From Legionella sheltonii (GTDB lineage Bacteria; Pseudomonadota; Gammaproteobacteria; Legionellales; Legionellaceae): a stretch of DNA of 64,000 nt. The DNA lies in NCBI RefSeq assembly GCF_026191355.1, contig NZ_JAPHOQ010000012.1:62001-126000 (forward strand), read 5' to 3'. The notes under the pieces are model-generated. The model made no database searches and was not told the DNA's origin. It saw only the letters and a list, made by a program, of their open reading frames with translations. Position numbers and translations under genes: made by a program. Shown piece after piece: positions 8,523 to 16,776 of the stretch (position 1 is its first letter; every line of letters begins with the position of its first letter).

Positions 8523-9527
8523 TTAGGCAGTTACTATAATTTTACCTATTTGTTCATTGGACTCCATGTATCTGTGTGCGTCGACTATATGCTCCAAAGA
8601 GAAAGTCTGAGCAATTTGGGGCTGAAATGATCCATCTTGAATATGATCAAAAATATATTTTTCAGCTTTTTGGCGAGCTTCGGGTTGAGTACTAATTTCA
8701 AAAAGTGTATAACCCCGCACGGAAATTCCCTTATTTAACGCGATGAAAAGAGGGAATGGAGTAATCTGCTCTAGAGACAAGTTACCATAAACAAAAAGGA
8801 TTCCGCCTGGGGAGAGTGCTTCTGTTAAAATTTCAATGCCCTTTCCTGCGATTGGATCAAAGACAATTTTTACTCCTCTACCTTTGGTGATTTCATCTAC
8901 ACGGGCAGGAAGATTTTCTTCATGAGTTACAATGACATGATCTGCACCTAAAGAGAGCAATTCAGCTTTTTTCTTAGAGGTTCGTGTGGTAACAATACTA
9001 ATGGCTCCCTGAGCTCGTGCAATTTGGATGGCAGCGATTCCCACACTACTGCTTGCTGCAGTAATTAAAACAAAATCATTTTTAGCGAGCTTTCCATAAT
9101 GGATCAGAGCTCCATAAGCCGTCATGTATTGCATCCAAATGGAAGTTCCTTCCGCATAGGAAAGTTTCTCAGGATAAGCTGCAAGCGCATAAGCAGGGAC
9201 TATTGCCACTTCGCCATATACCCCATACTTGCCTAGATCAAAACAAGGAACGGTACTGTATGTCTTGCCAATCATTTTTTTATCTACATCCGGTCCAACG
9301 GCTTCAACCACACCCGAGGCTTCATAGCCAATTTTTGATGGGAAATGGGGTTGTACTAAATAGCGCCCCGTACGAAACATAATTTCAGCTCGATTTAAAC
9401 CAATTGCATGAACACGCAAGCGAACTTCACCTTTCCCAGGTTCTGGCAATGATACCTCTTCAAGCCTTAATACCTCGGGCCCTCCAGTTTCGTGAAAACG
9501 AACAATTTTAGCTGATGAATTTGACAT
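8523..9527 (-). CDS. Zinc-independent quinone oxidoreductase-like MDR dehydrogenase
   Basis: Medium-chain dehydrogenase/reductase, 334 aa. The N-terminal GroES-like domain reads GGPEVLRLEEVSLPEPGKGE and LNRAEIMFRTGRY. The Rossmann domain has ITAASSSVGIAAIQIARAQG as its dinucleotide-binding loop, and the C-terminus ends EQIGKIIVTA. The cysteine and histidine ligands of zinc alcohol dehydrogenases are not evident, so the quinone oxidoreductase branch (NADPH-dependent reduction of quinones or enals) fits best. The substrate is unknown. It is monocistronic, with its ATG at 9527 and an ATCC-rich leader lacking a strong ribosome site. Confidence 0.85.
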   Translation of the reverse strand: MSNSSAKIVRFHETGGPEVLRLEEVSLPEPGKGEVRLRVHAIGLNRAEIMFRTGRYLVQPHFPSKIGYEASGVVEAVGPDVDKKMIGKTYSTVPCFDLGKYGVYGEVAIVPAYALAAYPEKLSYAEGTSIWMQYMTAYGALIHYGKLAKNDFVLITAASSSVGIAAIQIARAQGAISIVTTRTSKKKAELLSLGADHVIVTHEENLPARVDEITKGRGVKIVFDPIAGKGIEILTEALSPGGILFVYGNLSLEQITPFPLFIALNKGISVRGYTLFEISTQPEARQKAEKYIFDHIQDGSFQPQIAQTFSLEHIVDAHRYMESNEQIGKIIVTA

Positions 9528-9646
9528 GGAATATCCTTATTTTTATGAGATACTTGAATAACTCTTAACCGGAAACCTTTTTCCTCATTCCTCGTTGCAC
9601 TTGGGCTGACGAAGTTTCCTCAGCGTTTCATCCCGACTATAGTAGG

Positions 9647-10129
9647 CTAAGTTTTTGAAGCTGAACTAAGCAGGATCATTAAACGAGTGACGCCTGGCGT
9701 TTTCGAGCGGTCTGCTTCAAACTGTTTTACAGTAATTGCGTAGCGTTGATTTATTTTTTCCAACCAGGTAATAAATAAATTAAAAGCAACTGAGTCAAAA
9801 GTAATTTGTATATCTCCTGAGCCAGTTTGTTGTAGTTGATAAGGAAACTTTAAGGTGGAATCGTTTTTTAGTTGCGTGGCCAAAGTGGTCAATAATTGGC
9901 TGTTATCGACTATTTGCTTTTTCGTTTGTTTTGTATGACTTTGCTGTTTTATTTTTCTCATCCACTCTAGGGTAGTTGATTTTTCAATGAGTTGTTTTGA
10001 TTTTTGGTCTACTCGTTGGCTCAATGGGCTGTATAAAAACAAATAATACACATAAAGAATAAGGCACACTGCTGTTCCAATTAACATCCATTTTTCTCGT
10101 TCATTAAGTGTACTTAAATAGGCTTTCAC
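9647..10129 (-). CDS. lspM: Type II secretion system protein M (LspM/GspM)
   Basis: A short cytoplasmic N-terminus (LSTLNEREKWML) is followed by one membrane span, about residues 15-34 (IGTAVCLILYVYYLFLY), then a coiled region and a periplasmic domain. This is the GspM plan, and 160 aa is the usual size. GspM partners GspL in the inner-membrane platform that couples the secretion ATPase GspE to the pseudopilus. Its start overlaps the end of lspL by 4 bases, which confirms the pairing. In Legionella this system exports many degradative enzymes and promotes infection (established knowledge). Confidence 0.88.
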   Translation of the reverse strand: MKAYLSTLNEREKWMLIGTAVCLILYVYYLFLYSPLSQRVDQKSKQLIEKSTTLEWMRKIKQQSHTKQTKKQIVDNSQLLTTLATQLKNDSTLKFPYQLQQTGSGDIQITFDSVAFNLFITWLEKINQRYAITVKQFEADRSKTPGVTRLMILLSSASKT

Positions 10130-11265
10130 ATTAACTCCAAAGTTGCGACAACTTGTTGTTCACGAGTTGATGCTTGGGTTTGTTTTACTTTAAGTTGCAG
10201 TTTTTTTAATTCATTTTCCAATTCTTCTAAACTGGCGAAGTCCGTGCTGACCAAGGTCACTGATAAAGTCTTATTTTGATATCGTAATTGTTCCAGGGTA
10301 TTGTGATCATTTTTCATGACTTTCGAAAATTGATTGAGTAAGAACCAAAAGCGATTTTGTTCTTCCGTATTATTGCTTTTTAATAGCTGTGTGATGCGAA
10401 ATTTAGGACTAATAACTTGTTTTGCATCAGGAAAAAATTCATGATAAATCACTGCAATTTGTGTATCAATTTTTTGGGTTTCTTTATTGAGTAAATGCAA
10501 TTTGATCCCATTCGTTACAAGTAGGGAGATTAGCCAAACACAAAAAAGAGCACCGGCGACCAGATATCCCTTTTTTAGTAGATCTGCTTTATTTCCGTGC
10601 TGCATTTCCCCTTGGCAGAGATTCATTAACTTTGATCTGAGTATTCTTTGTGCAATCCAGGTATAGGATGTTTCCTGTTTTTTAGCTAATGATGAATCAC
10701 TTTGAATTGCGCTGTCTGCAAAAAGTAAGGGTTGATGCTGGGGATGCTTTTTTAGATAGATATGAGCTAGCTCTCCAGAAAGAGCCCCTTTAAAATCATC
10801 GGTATTAATCAATAAAGTGGTTCCACAAACACATAATTCATCTGGTTCCAGGGCAAACCAATCTACAGTGATCCCAGAAAATCCTATTCCTTGTTCATTG
10901 AGGAATTGCATCAGATATCGAATTCGTTGTTTACTAATCACAGTAATCAAGTACTGATTATTTTGATATCGTGCTTTATCAAAGGCAAAATGAAGCTCAT
11001 CTACAGGTTGTGCTAGTTTTTCTTCTAAAGCATAAGGGATTGCTGTTCTTGCTTTTCTATCTGGAAGCCATGAAAACTCAAGGTTAAGGAGACTGACCTG
11101 CTCACATGTTTCAATAACTAAAGTGTTACATTCCGTTTGTAGTGGCTTAATTTCGGCAAAGCTACGTTGAGCAGGGGGAGCAATTAATGCTCCGTCTGCA
11201 TTTATTTTGAGGCATAAACAACCTGCTTCATCAAGATGTTTTGCAAAGAGAAAAAGTGTATCCAT
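10126..11265 (-). CDS. lspL: Type II secretion system protein L (LspL/GspL)
   Basis: 379 aa. The N-terminal cytoplasmic actin-like domain includes SWLPDRKARTAIPYALEEKL, the recognisable GspL motif, and LLFADSAIQ. A single membrane span lies around residues 236-256 (YLVAGALFCVWLISLLVT), followed by a periplasmic ferredoxin-like domain. GspL recruits the GspE ATPase to the membrane through its cytoplasmic domain. The gene starts 2 bases after mltB ends and overlaps lspM by 4 bases, so the three are almost certainly one transcript. No other T2SS genes are nearby. Confidence 0.9.
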   Translation of the reverse strand: MDTLFLFAKHLDEAGCLCLKINADGALIAPPAQRSFAEIKPLQTECNTLVIETCEQVSLLNLEFSWLPDRKARTAIPYALEEKLAQPVDELHFAFDKARYQNNQYLITVISKQRIRYLMQFLNEQGIGFSGITVDWFALEPDELCVCGTTLLINTDDFKGALSGELAHIYLKKHPQHQPLLFADSAIQSDSSLAKKQETSYTWIAQRILRSKLMNLCQGEMQHGNKADLLKKGYLVAGALFCVWLISLLVTNGIKLHLLNKETQKIDTQIAVIYHEFFPDAKQVISPKFRITQLLKSNNTEEQNRFWFLLNQFSKVMKNDHNTLEQLRYQNKTLSVTLVSTDFASLEELENELKKLQLKVKQTQASTREQQVVATLELM

Positions 11266-11267
11266 TC

Positions 11268-12290
11268 CTAAGCATAAGCCCTATGTTTTTTTATATTCAT
11301 GGCAGTCCATTGTTGTTTTAATTGTTGTGACAGAAGATAAACGACAAGTGCATACTGGGGACTTGAGTTGTATCGGGTTATCACAAAGAAATTGGGATAA
11401 GCGATCCAATATTCATTGCCTTGAGCAGTTACCAACTCAATCAAGGCGGCACGGGAAGGATGATTATGTGCTGCAGTGACCGGTCTAACCCCATTTGCAA
11501 TCAATTGTGAATAGTAATAGTTGGCTTTTTTAGGATTTACTTGAATTCGTTTATAACGAGTACCTACCACTGTGGCATGTTGGGCAACCCCATCATTGGG
11601 CCGCCAACCATGATGGTAGAAATAATTCGCAATACTCCCAATCGAATCGGCGTTATTCGTTACAATATCTCGTTTTCCCGTATTATTAAAATCAACAGCA
11701 AAGTTACGATAACTACTGGGCATGAATTGCGGTTGGCCAATAGCACCAGCATAGGAGCCTTTGAATTGGGTTGCAGGAACTCCATGTTCGCGACAAAGAA
11801 GCAAGTATTCTTTTAATTCTTTAGTGAAATAAGGCGCGCGTTTTGGATAATTAAAAGCCAGTGTGGCTAAGGCATCGAGAACTCGATGTTCTCCTTGTTT
11901 CTCTCCATATAAGGTTTCCACTCCCAAAATTGCAATAATAATTTCTGGAGGAACGCCGTATTTTTTCTGGGCTTTGTCTAATGCCTGTTTATTCGCCGCC
12001 CAATAGTCTAATCCGCCTTTTAGACGCGCAGGGGTGAGAAACAAATCTCTATACACGTCCCAATTCTTCTTTTCATAGGGCTTTTCCATGGATTCAATGA
12101 TATCGGGCCGGATTACTACCTGATTCATAGTTGCTGTAAGCTCTTTAGCATTAAAGTGATATTCCTTAACCATGCTTTTGATAAAGAGTTGCACATCTTT
12201 TCTTTGTGTAAATGCGGTATCTGAATAAGTTGAGAACGAAAAAAGTAGCAATATTATTGCTATAAACCCCAAACTTGATACTCGTCGCAT
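11268..12290 (-). CDS. mltB: Lytic murein transglycosylase B (MltB family, GH103)
   Basis: Cleaves the glycan strand of peptidoglycan to 1,6-anhydromuramyl products in the periplasm. The family core is clear: YGVPPEIIIAILGVETLYGE (with the catalytic Glu), RAPYFTKELKEYLLLC, and SYAGAIGQPQFMPSSYRNFA. From the ATG at 12290 (MRRVSSLGFIAIILLLFSF) the protein is 340 aa with a plain Sec signal peptide. An upstream TTG at 12353 would add 21 residues ending LLSGC, an odd lipobox-like stretch noted under findings. It lies 2 bases upstream of lspL and is divergent from lepA. Confidence 0.9.
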   Translation of the reverse strand: MRRVSSLGFIAIILLLFSFSTYSDTAFTQRKDVQLFIKSMVKEYHFNAKELTATMNQVVIRPDIIESMEKPYEKKNWDVYRDLFLTPARLKGGLDYWAANKQALDKAQKKYGVPPEIIIAILGVETLYGEKQGEHRVLDALATLAFNYPKRAPYFTKELKEYLLLCREHGVPATQFKGSYAGAIGQPQFMPSSYRNFAVDFNNTGKRDIVTNNADSIGSIANYFYHHGWRPNDGVAQHATVVGTRYKRIQVNPKKANYYYSQLIANGVRPVTAAHNHPSRAALIELVTAQGNEYWIAYPNFFVITRYNSSPQYALVVYLLSQQLKQQWTAMNIKKHRAYA

Positions 12291-12414
12291 AGCACACCCT
12301 GATAATAGAAAAACGAAATGATAAATCTTATTAAAAATGCAGTGCATTAGCAAATACTTTAAGGCTGCGCTTATTTAAGCTAGAATGCGCTATTTGCAAA
12401 AAAGGGTATTTCAG

Positions 12415-14220
12415 TTGAGTGATTTAAAGCGAATTCGTAATTTTTCGATTATTGCCCATATTGATCATGGTAAATCAACCTTGGCGGATCGGTTTATCCA
12501 AATTTGTGGTGGTTTAACAGAGCGTGAAATGAGTGCTCAAGTTCTTGACTCGATGGATATAGAGCGAGAAAGGGGGATTACGATTAAAGCTCAATGTGTA
12601 TCTTTGAACTACACTGCGAAAGATGGCAATAGTTATCTGTTGAACTTCATTGATACGCCAGGACATGTGGACTTCAGCTATGAAGTATCTCGTTCTTTGG
12701 CCGCTTGTGAAGGGGCAATTCTTGTTGTAGATGCCGCCCAGGGTGTGGAAGCTCAAACTGTTGCTGTTTGTTATACTGCCATTGATCAATCATTATCGGT
12801 TTTGCCGGTACTGAATAAAATTGATTTACCCCAAGCAGAACCAGAGCGTGTTATCTCAGAAATTGAAGATATCATTGGTGTGGATGCACACGATGCGATA
12901 AGAGCTAGTGCAAAAAGCGGGCTGGGTGTGGAAGATGTGCTGGAAGCATTAGTCACTCGTATTCCACCACCAGTGGGCGATATCGACGCCCCTTTACAAG
13001 CTTTAATTATTGATTCATGGTTTGATAGCTATCTCGGAGTTGTTTCTTTAGTGCGTATCGTCAATGGATCAATACGAAAGGGAGACAAGATGAGAGTTAT
13101 GTCTACAGGTCGATCTTATGAGGTTGATCAAGTAGGTATCTTTACTCCTAAACGGACTAAGCTGGACATGCTGAATGCCGGTGAAGTAGGTTATGTCGTT
13201 GCCGGAATCAAAGAAATTCAAGGAGCTCCAGTAGGCGATACACTCACTCTGGAAAAAAATTCTGCGGACAAACCACTTCCTGGTTTTCAACGTGTGAAAC
13301 CACAAGTTTATGCGGGGTTGTTTCCTATCAGCGCTGATGATTTTGAAGCATTCCGGGAAGCTTTGGCTAAATTAAGTCTTAATGATGCGTCTCTATTTTA
13401 TGAACCTGAATCTTCTGAAGCATTAGGTTTTGGGTTCCGATGTGGCTTCTTAGGCATGCTGCATATGGAAATTGTACAGGAGCGTCTCGAACGAGAATAT
13501 AATCTTGATCTTATCTCTACTGCACCCACAGTCGTTTATCAAATTGTGACGCAAAAAGGTGAGACGATGCTTATTGATAATCCATCTCATCTTCCACCGC
13601 TTCCTCAAATTAAAGAAATGTATGAGCCTATTGTGAGAGCCAATATACTTGTTCCTCAAGATTATCTCGGCTCCATTATTAATTTGTGTATTGAGCGACG
13701 TGGTGTTCAGGTCAATATGACCTACAGTGGCCGCCAAGTTTCTGTAACTTATGATATTCCTATGAGTGAAGTAGTTTCTGACTTTTTCGATCGATTAAAA
13801 TCAGTGAGCCGTGGGTATGCTTCATTGGATTATAATTTCTTGCGTTTTCAGGAAGCTGATTTAGTTAAAATGGATATTTTGATTAATAGTGAGCGCGTGG
13901 ATGCACTTTCAGTGATTGTCCATCGTTCCTCATCACATAGTCGTGGAAAATTAATTGCTGAAAAAATGCGTGATTTAATTCCAAGACAAATGTTTGATGT
14001 GGCGATACAAGCGGCATTAGGCAGCCATATTATTGCCAGGCAAACCGTAAAAGCGTTACGGAAGAACGTTACTGCAAAATGTTATGGTGGTGATGTGACA
14101 CGAAAACGAAAATTATTGGAAAAACAAAAAGCCGGTAAAAAACGTATGAAGCAAGTGGGACATGTTGAAATACCGCAAGAGGCGTTTATGGCTGTGTTTC
14201 AAACAGATAAAAAGAAATAG
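12415..14220 (+). CDS. lepA: Elongation factor 4 (LepA), back-translocating GTPase
   Basis: Ribosome-binding translational GTPase, about 601 aa as in other bacteria. G1 is [10 protein letters not shown]2 [11 protein letters not shown]3 DTPGH and G4 NKIDLP. The EF-G-like domains and the LepA-specific C-terminal domain ([20 protein letters not shown], then [20 protein letters not shown]) all follow. I prefer the TTG at 12415 ([10 protein letters not shown]), which has AAAAGGG eight bases upstream and matches the usual LepA N-terminus. The in-frame ATG at 12385 adds ten atypical residues without a ribosome site. It heads the lepA-lepB-DUF4845-rnc run, a common gammaproteobacterial order. Confidence 0.96.
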   Translation: MSDLKRIRNFSIIAHIDHGKSTLADRFIQICGGLTEREMSAQVLDSMDIERERGITIKAQCVSLNYTAKDGNSYLLNFIDTPGHVDFSYEVSRSLAACEGAILVVDAAQGVEAQTVAVCYTAIDQSLSVLPVLNKIDLPQAEPERVISEIEDIIGVDAHDAIRASAKSGLGVEDVLEALVTRIPPPVGDIDAPLQALIIDSWFDSYLGVVSLVRIVNGSIRKGDKMRVMSTGRSYEVDQVGIFTPKRTKLDMLNAGEVGYVVAGIKEIQGAPVGDTLTLEKNSADKPLPGFQRVKPQVYAGLFPISADDFEAFREALAKLSLNDASLFYEPESSEALGFGFRCGFLGMLHMEIVQERLEREYNLDLISTAPTVVYQIVTQKGETMLIDNPSHLPPLPQIKEMYEPIVRANILVPQDYLGSIINLCIERRGVQVNMTYSGRQVSVTYDIPMSEVVSDFFDRLKSVSRGYASLDYNFLRFQEADLVKMDILINSERVDALSVIVHRSSSHSRGKLIAEKMRDLIPRQMFDVAIQAALGSHIIARQTVKALRKNVTAKCYGGDVTRKRKLLEKQKAGKKRMKQVGHVEIPQEAFMAVFQTDKKK

Positions 14221-14340
14221 TAACTATTTACCAGGGGCCACTGAAAAGCCGCATTTGGTGAATTTGACTTTTCACCAAGATTTAAAATTAGTGTATGGTT
14301 ATTGGAATATATAAATTAAGTTTGATTAGGATATAAATTT

Positions 14341-15096
14341 ATGAATTTTGCTTTAATACTCGTTGTCCTATCTTTTATCAGTGGGTTGATTTACCTATTG
14401 GATGTACTTTTTTGGGCAAAAAAGCGTACTCAGGATCAAAAGCCCAATCGTATCATCGAATATTCGCGATCTTTTTTTCCTGTTTTTTTCATCGTCTTAA
14501 TTTTACGTTCATTCATCATTGAACCCTTTCGTATTCCTTCAGGTTCATTAGAACCTACATTGCTTGTTGGTGATTTTGTAGCCGTCAATAAGTTTATTTA
14601 TGGATTAAGGCTTCCAGTTTGGGAAAAGAAAATTATTCCAATTTCTGACCCTAAAACAGGGCAGGTTGCTGTATTTCGTTGGCCACCAGACCCTTCTTAT
14701 GATTATATTAAAAGGGTAATAGGAGTTCCCGGGGATAAAGTGAGTTACCATAATAAGGTATTAACCATTAACGGAAAGGAAGCAAAACAAACTTTTGTTG
14801 AGTACACCATTGATGAGAGTTCTGGGAAAGCGGTAGCTAAATATAAAGAAGATTTGAACGGAACCATACATGATATTTTCATTAGAGCTGATGTTCCGGC
14901 TGTAGATTTTGATATTGTAGTGCCCGAGGGAAGTTATTTCATGATGGGCGATAATCGCGATGACAGTGCAGATAGCCGATTCTGGGGATTTGTACCCGAA
15001 TCCTATTTGCGAGGCAAAGCATTTTTAGTTTGGATGAGTTGGAATAGCAAGACGGATAATGTTCGATGGTCTAAAATAGGAAAATTGATACCCTAA
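14341..15096 (+). CDS. lepB: Signal peptidase I (LepB)
   Basis: Inner-membrane serine protease that removes signal peptides from Sec and Tat exports. Two N-terminal membrane spans (about residues 2-21 and 43-60) precede the catalytic domain. The nucleophile lies in PSGSLEPTLLVGDF near residue 72; the usual Met after the serine is replaced by Leu. The general-base Lys is in YDYIKRVIGVPGD near residue 124, and GDNRDDSADSRFWGFVPE near residues 202-219 completes the active-site boxes. At 251 aa it is on the short side for the family but complete. It lies 120 bases behind lepA on the same strand. Confidence 0.96.
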   Translation: MNFALILVVLSFISGLIYLLDVLFWAKKRTQDQKPNRIIEYSRSFFPVFFIVLILRSFIIEPFRIPSGSLEPTLLVGDFVAVNKFIYGLRLPVWEKKIIPISDPKTGQVAVFRWPPDPSYDYIKRVIGVPGDKVSYHNKVLTINGKEAKQTFVEYTIDESSGKAVAKYKEDLNGTIHDIFIRADVPAVDFDIVVPEGSYFMMGDNRDDSADSRFWGFVPESYLRGKAFLVWMSWNSKTDNVRWSKIGKLIP

Positions 15097-15163
15097 GTAA
15101 TAGTTTGCATGGTTCTTAGATCGAGATATTGTTTTTAATTAGAGCAGAGAAAAGGAATAATAA

Positions 15164-15556
15164 ATGCGAAAACAACATGGAATGACTTTTATAGGGACGT
15201 TGTTAACTGTGGTTGTGCTTGTCATGGCTGCTGTGGTAATAATGCGTATTATTCCAGTTTACTTGCAGTATTACTCTGTTCTCAAATCGGTCAAAGGATT
15301 AAATACGATACCTCCATCTACACTAACAGGAGATCCTATTGCGGATGTCAATGTTCTGAAAAGTACTTTGGATAAACGCCTGGATATTAATGGGGTAGAA
15401 AGTCTAAAGGAAAATCAATTATCTATTGAACCCTTGGGGGCTAATAAATTCAGAGTGAAATTAAAATATCAGGTGATTAAGCCTTTAGTATACAATATGA
15501 GCTTATTATTTGATTTTGATCACACAGAAGAGGTTGTAACAGGCAGTGAAAGTTGA
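15164..15556 (+). CDS. DUF4845 single-span membrane protein
   Basis: 130 aa with an N-terminal pilin-like hydrophobic segment (GMTFIGTLLTVVVLVMAAVV, about residues 6-25) followed by YLQYYSVLKSVK and a small extracytoplasmic domain. This matches DUF4845, a family regularly found between lepB and rnc in beta- and gammaproteobacteria. Its function is not established; the N-terminus resembles minor pseudopilins but lacks the prepilin Gly-Phe-Thr-Leu-Glu motif. Its end overlaps the rnc start by 11 bases, implying coupled translation. Confidence 0.8.
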   Translation: MRKQHGMTFIGTLLTVVVLVMAAVVIMRIIPVYLQYYSVLKSVKGLNTIPPSTLTGDPIADVNVLKSTLDKRLDINGVESLKENQLSIEPLGANKFRVKLKYQVIKPLVYNMSLLFDFDHTEEVVTGSES

Positions 15557-16226
15557 TTTAGAAAGGCTATGCCGACGATTAAATTATCAATTTAAAAAAG
15601 TTGCTTATCTTAAGCAAGCTTTGACGCACTGTAGTGTTGGTAGTGAAAACTATGAGCGTTTTGAATTTCTAGGCGATTCAATTTTAAGTTTTGTAATTGC
15701 TAATGAACTATTCCATCGATTTCCTATGCAGAGTGAAGGACAATTAAGTCGTTTACGTTCATTTTTAGTTCGAGGCGAAATGTTGGTCGAACTGGCTAAA
15801 GAAATTGATCTTGGCGAATTTCTTTTTTTAGGTCAAGGCGAGCTTAAAAGCGGCGGTTTTCGCCGTGCCTCAATTCTATCCGATGCTATGGAAGCCGTTT
15901 TCGCAGCAATTTTTCTTGATGGCGGCATTGAGTTCGCAAAAGAGGTCATTTTAAGGTTATATCATTCTCGACTCGAAGATCCTAATTTAAACGATTGTTT
16001 AAAAGACGCAAAAACGCAATTGCAGGAATATCTACAAGCTGAAAAAATTGCTCTTCCAGAATATACCTTAACTAAGGTAGAGGGTGATGAGCACAATCAA
16101 ATATTCTATATCACTTGTACGGTTAATGGTGCAAAACAAAAAACTTTTGGCCAAGGTTCTAATCGACGAAAGGCAGAACAGGTCGCTGCGAAGTCGATGT
16201 TAGAGTTGTTGCGCTCAGGTAAATAG
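15546..16226 (+). CDS. rnc: Ribonuclease III
   Basis: Double-strand-specific endoribonuclease that matures rRNA and processes mRNAs. The catalytic signature ERFEFLGDSIL is at residues 37-47, with the second acidic cluster in SDAMEAVFAAIFLDGG near residues 115-130. The C-terminal dsRNA-binding domain (DAKTQLQEYLQAE to SNRRKAEQVAAKSMLELL) is intact, and 226 aa is standard. It overlaps the DUF4845 gene. The era gene, which usually follows rnc, is not here; instead there is a 550-base gap with what looks like decayed coding sequence. Confidence 0.97.
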   Translation: MKVDLERLCRRLNYQFKKVAYLKQALTHCSVGSENYERFEFLGDSILSFVIANELFHRFPMQSEGQLSRLRSFLVRGEMLVELAKEIDLGEFLFLGQGELKSGGFRRASILSDAMEAVFAAIFLDGGIEFAKEVILRLYHSRLEDPNLNDCLKDAKTQLQEYLQAEKIALPEYTLTKVEGDEHNQIFYITCTVNGAKQKTFGQGSNRRKAEQVAAKSMLELLRSGK

Positions 16227-16776
16227 CTAGAAAATAAATTGTATCAAACCTAAGATATAAGATAATTGAAAACTTGGAACAGAATGAAGCTACACTGTTT
16301 ATAAGAATTTCCGAGGTTTGGTATAAAAAAGAAATCATAGTTTTGCTGCAGCGAAGGCAATGGCTCAGCTATGAACTTCCCGTAGTGTTCTTATTGGCAA
16401 TCGGATGTTATTGCTTCTGAATTAGTACATGATGTGCTGCTTGAGATGTTATCAATAAAATTTATGAAACAATTGGTTCATGGCTCGTACCACTCATACC
16501 ACTGCTAAAAGCGGGGGCATTGCAATCACACCTAATAGAATGCATGGTATTTTTCCAAATTATTCAAAAGTCGATCTTTTATTTGTGGCACAAATATAAA
16601 AATATTACCTAAAGATGAAGAGTACCTGGAGAAATATGCATAGGAGGTGGAAGCCATCGCCGATGAAGTGATTTTCAAGGTGGAAAGCGATGCCTGGAAG
16701 GTGACCTGTTGACCCAAAGTTCGGCAGAGATCAGCTCAAGAGACAGTATCTTGCATCCAGGTTTCTGTGAGTTAGC
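16227..16776. other. Gene-free 550 bases with possible decayed coding remnants
   Basis: No intact gene fits here. On the plus strand short stretches still read like protein: GGIAITPNRMHGIFPNYSKV around 16511-16575 ends at a stop. A second stretch, DEEYLEKYA then a TAG, followed by EVEAIADEVIFKVESDAWKV, spans about 16615-16712. The pieces are in different frames or are separated by stops, as expected of an eroded gene. I cannot identify the parent. The minus-strand frame at 16532-16717 is probably a shadow. Confidence 0.4.
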
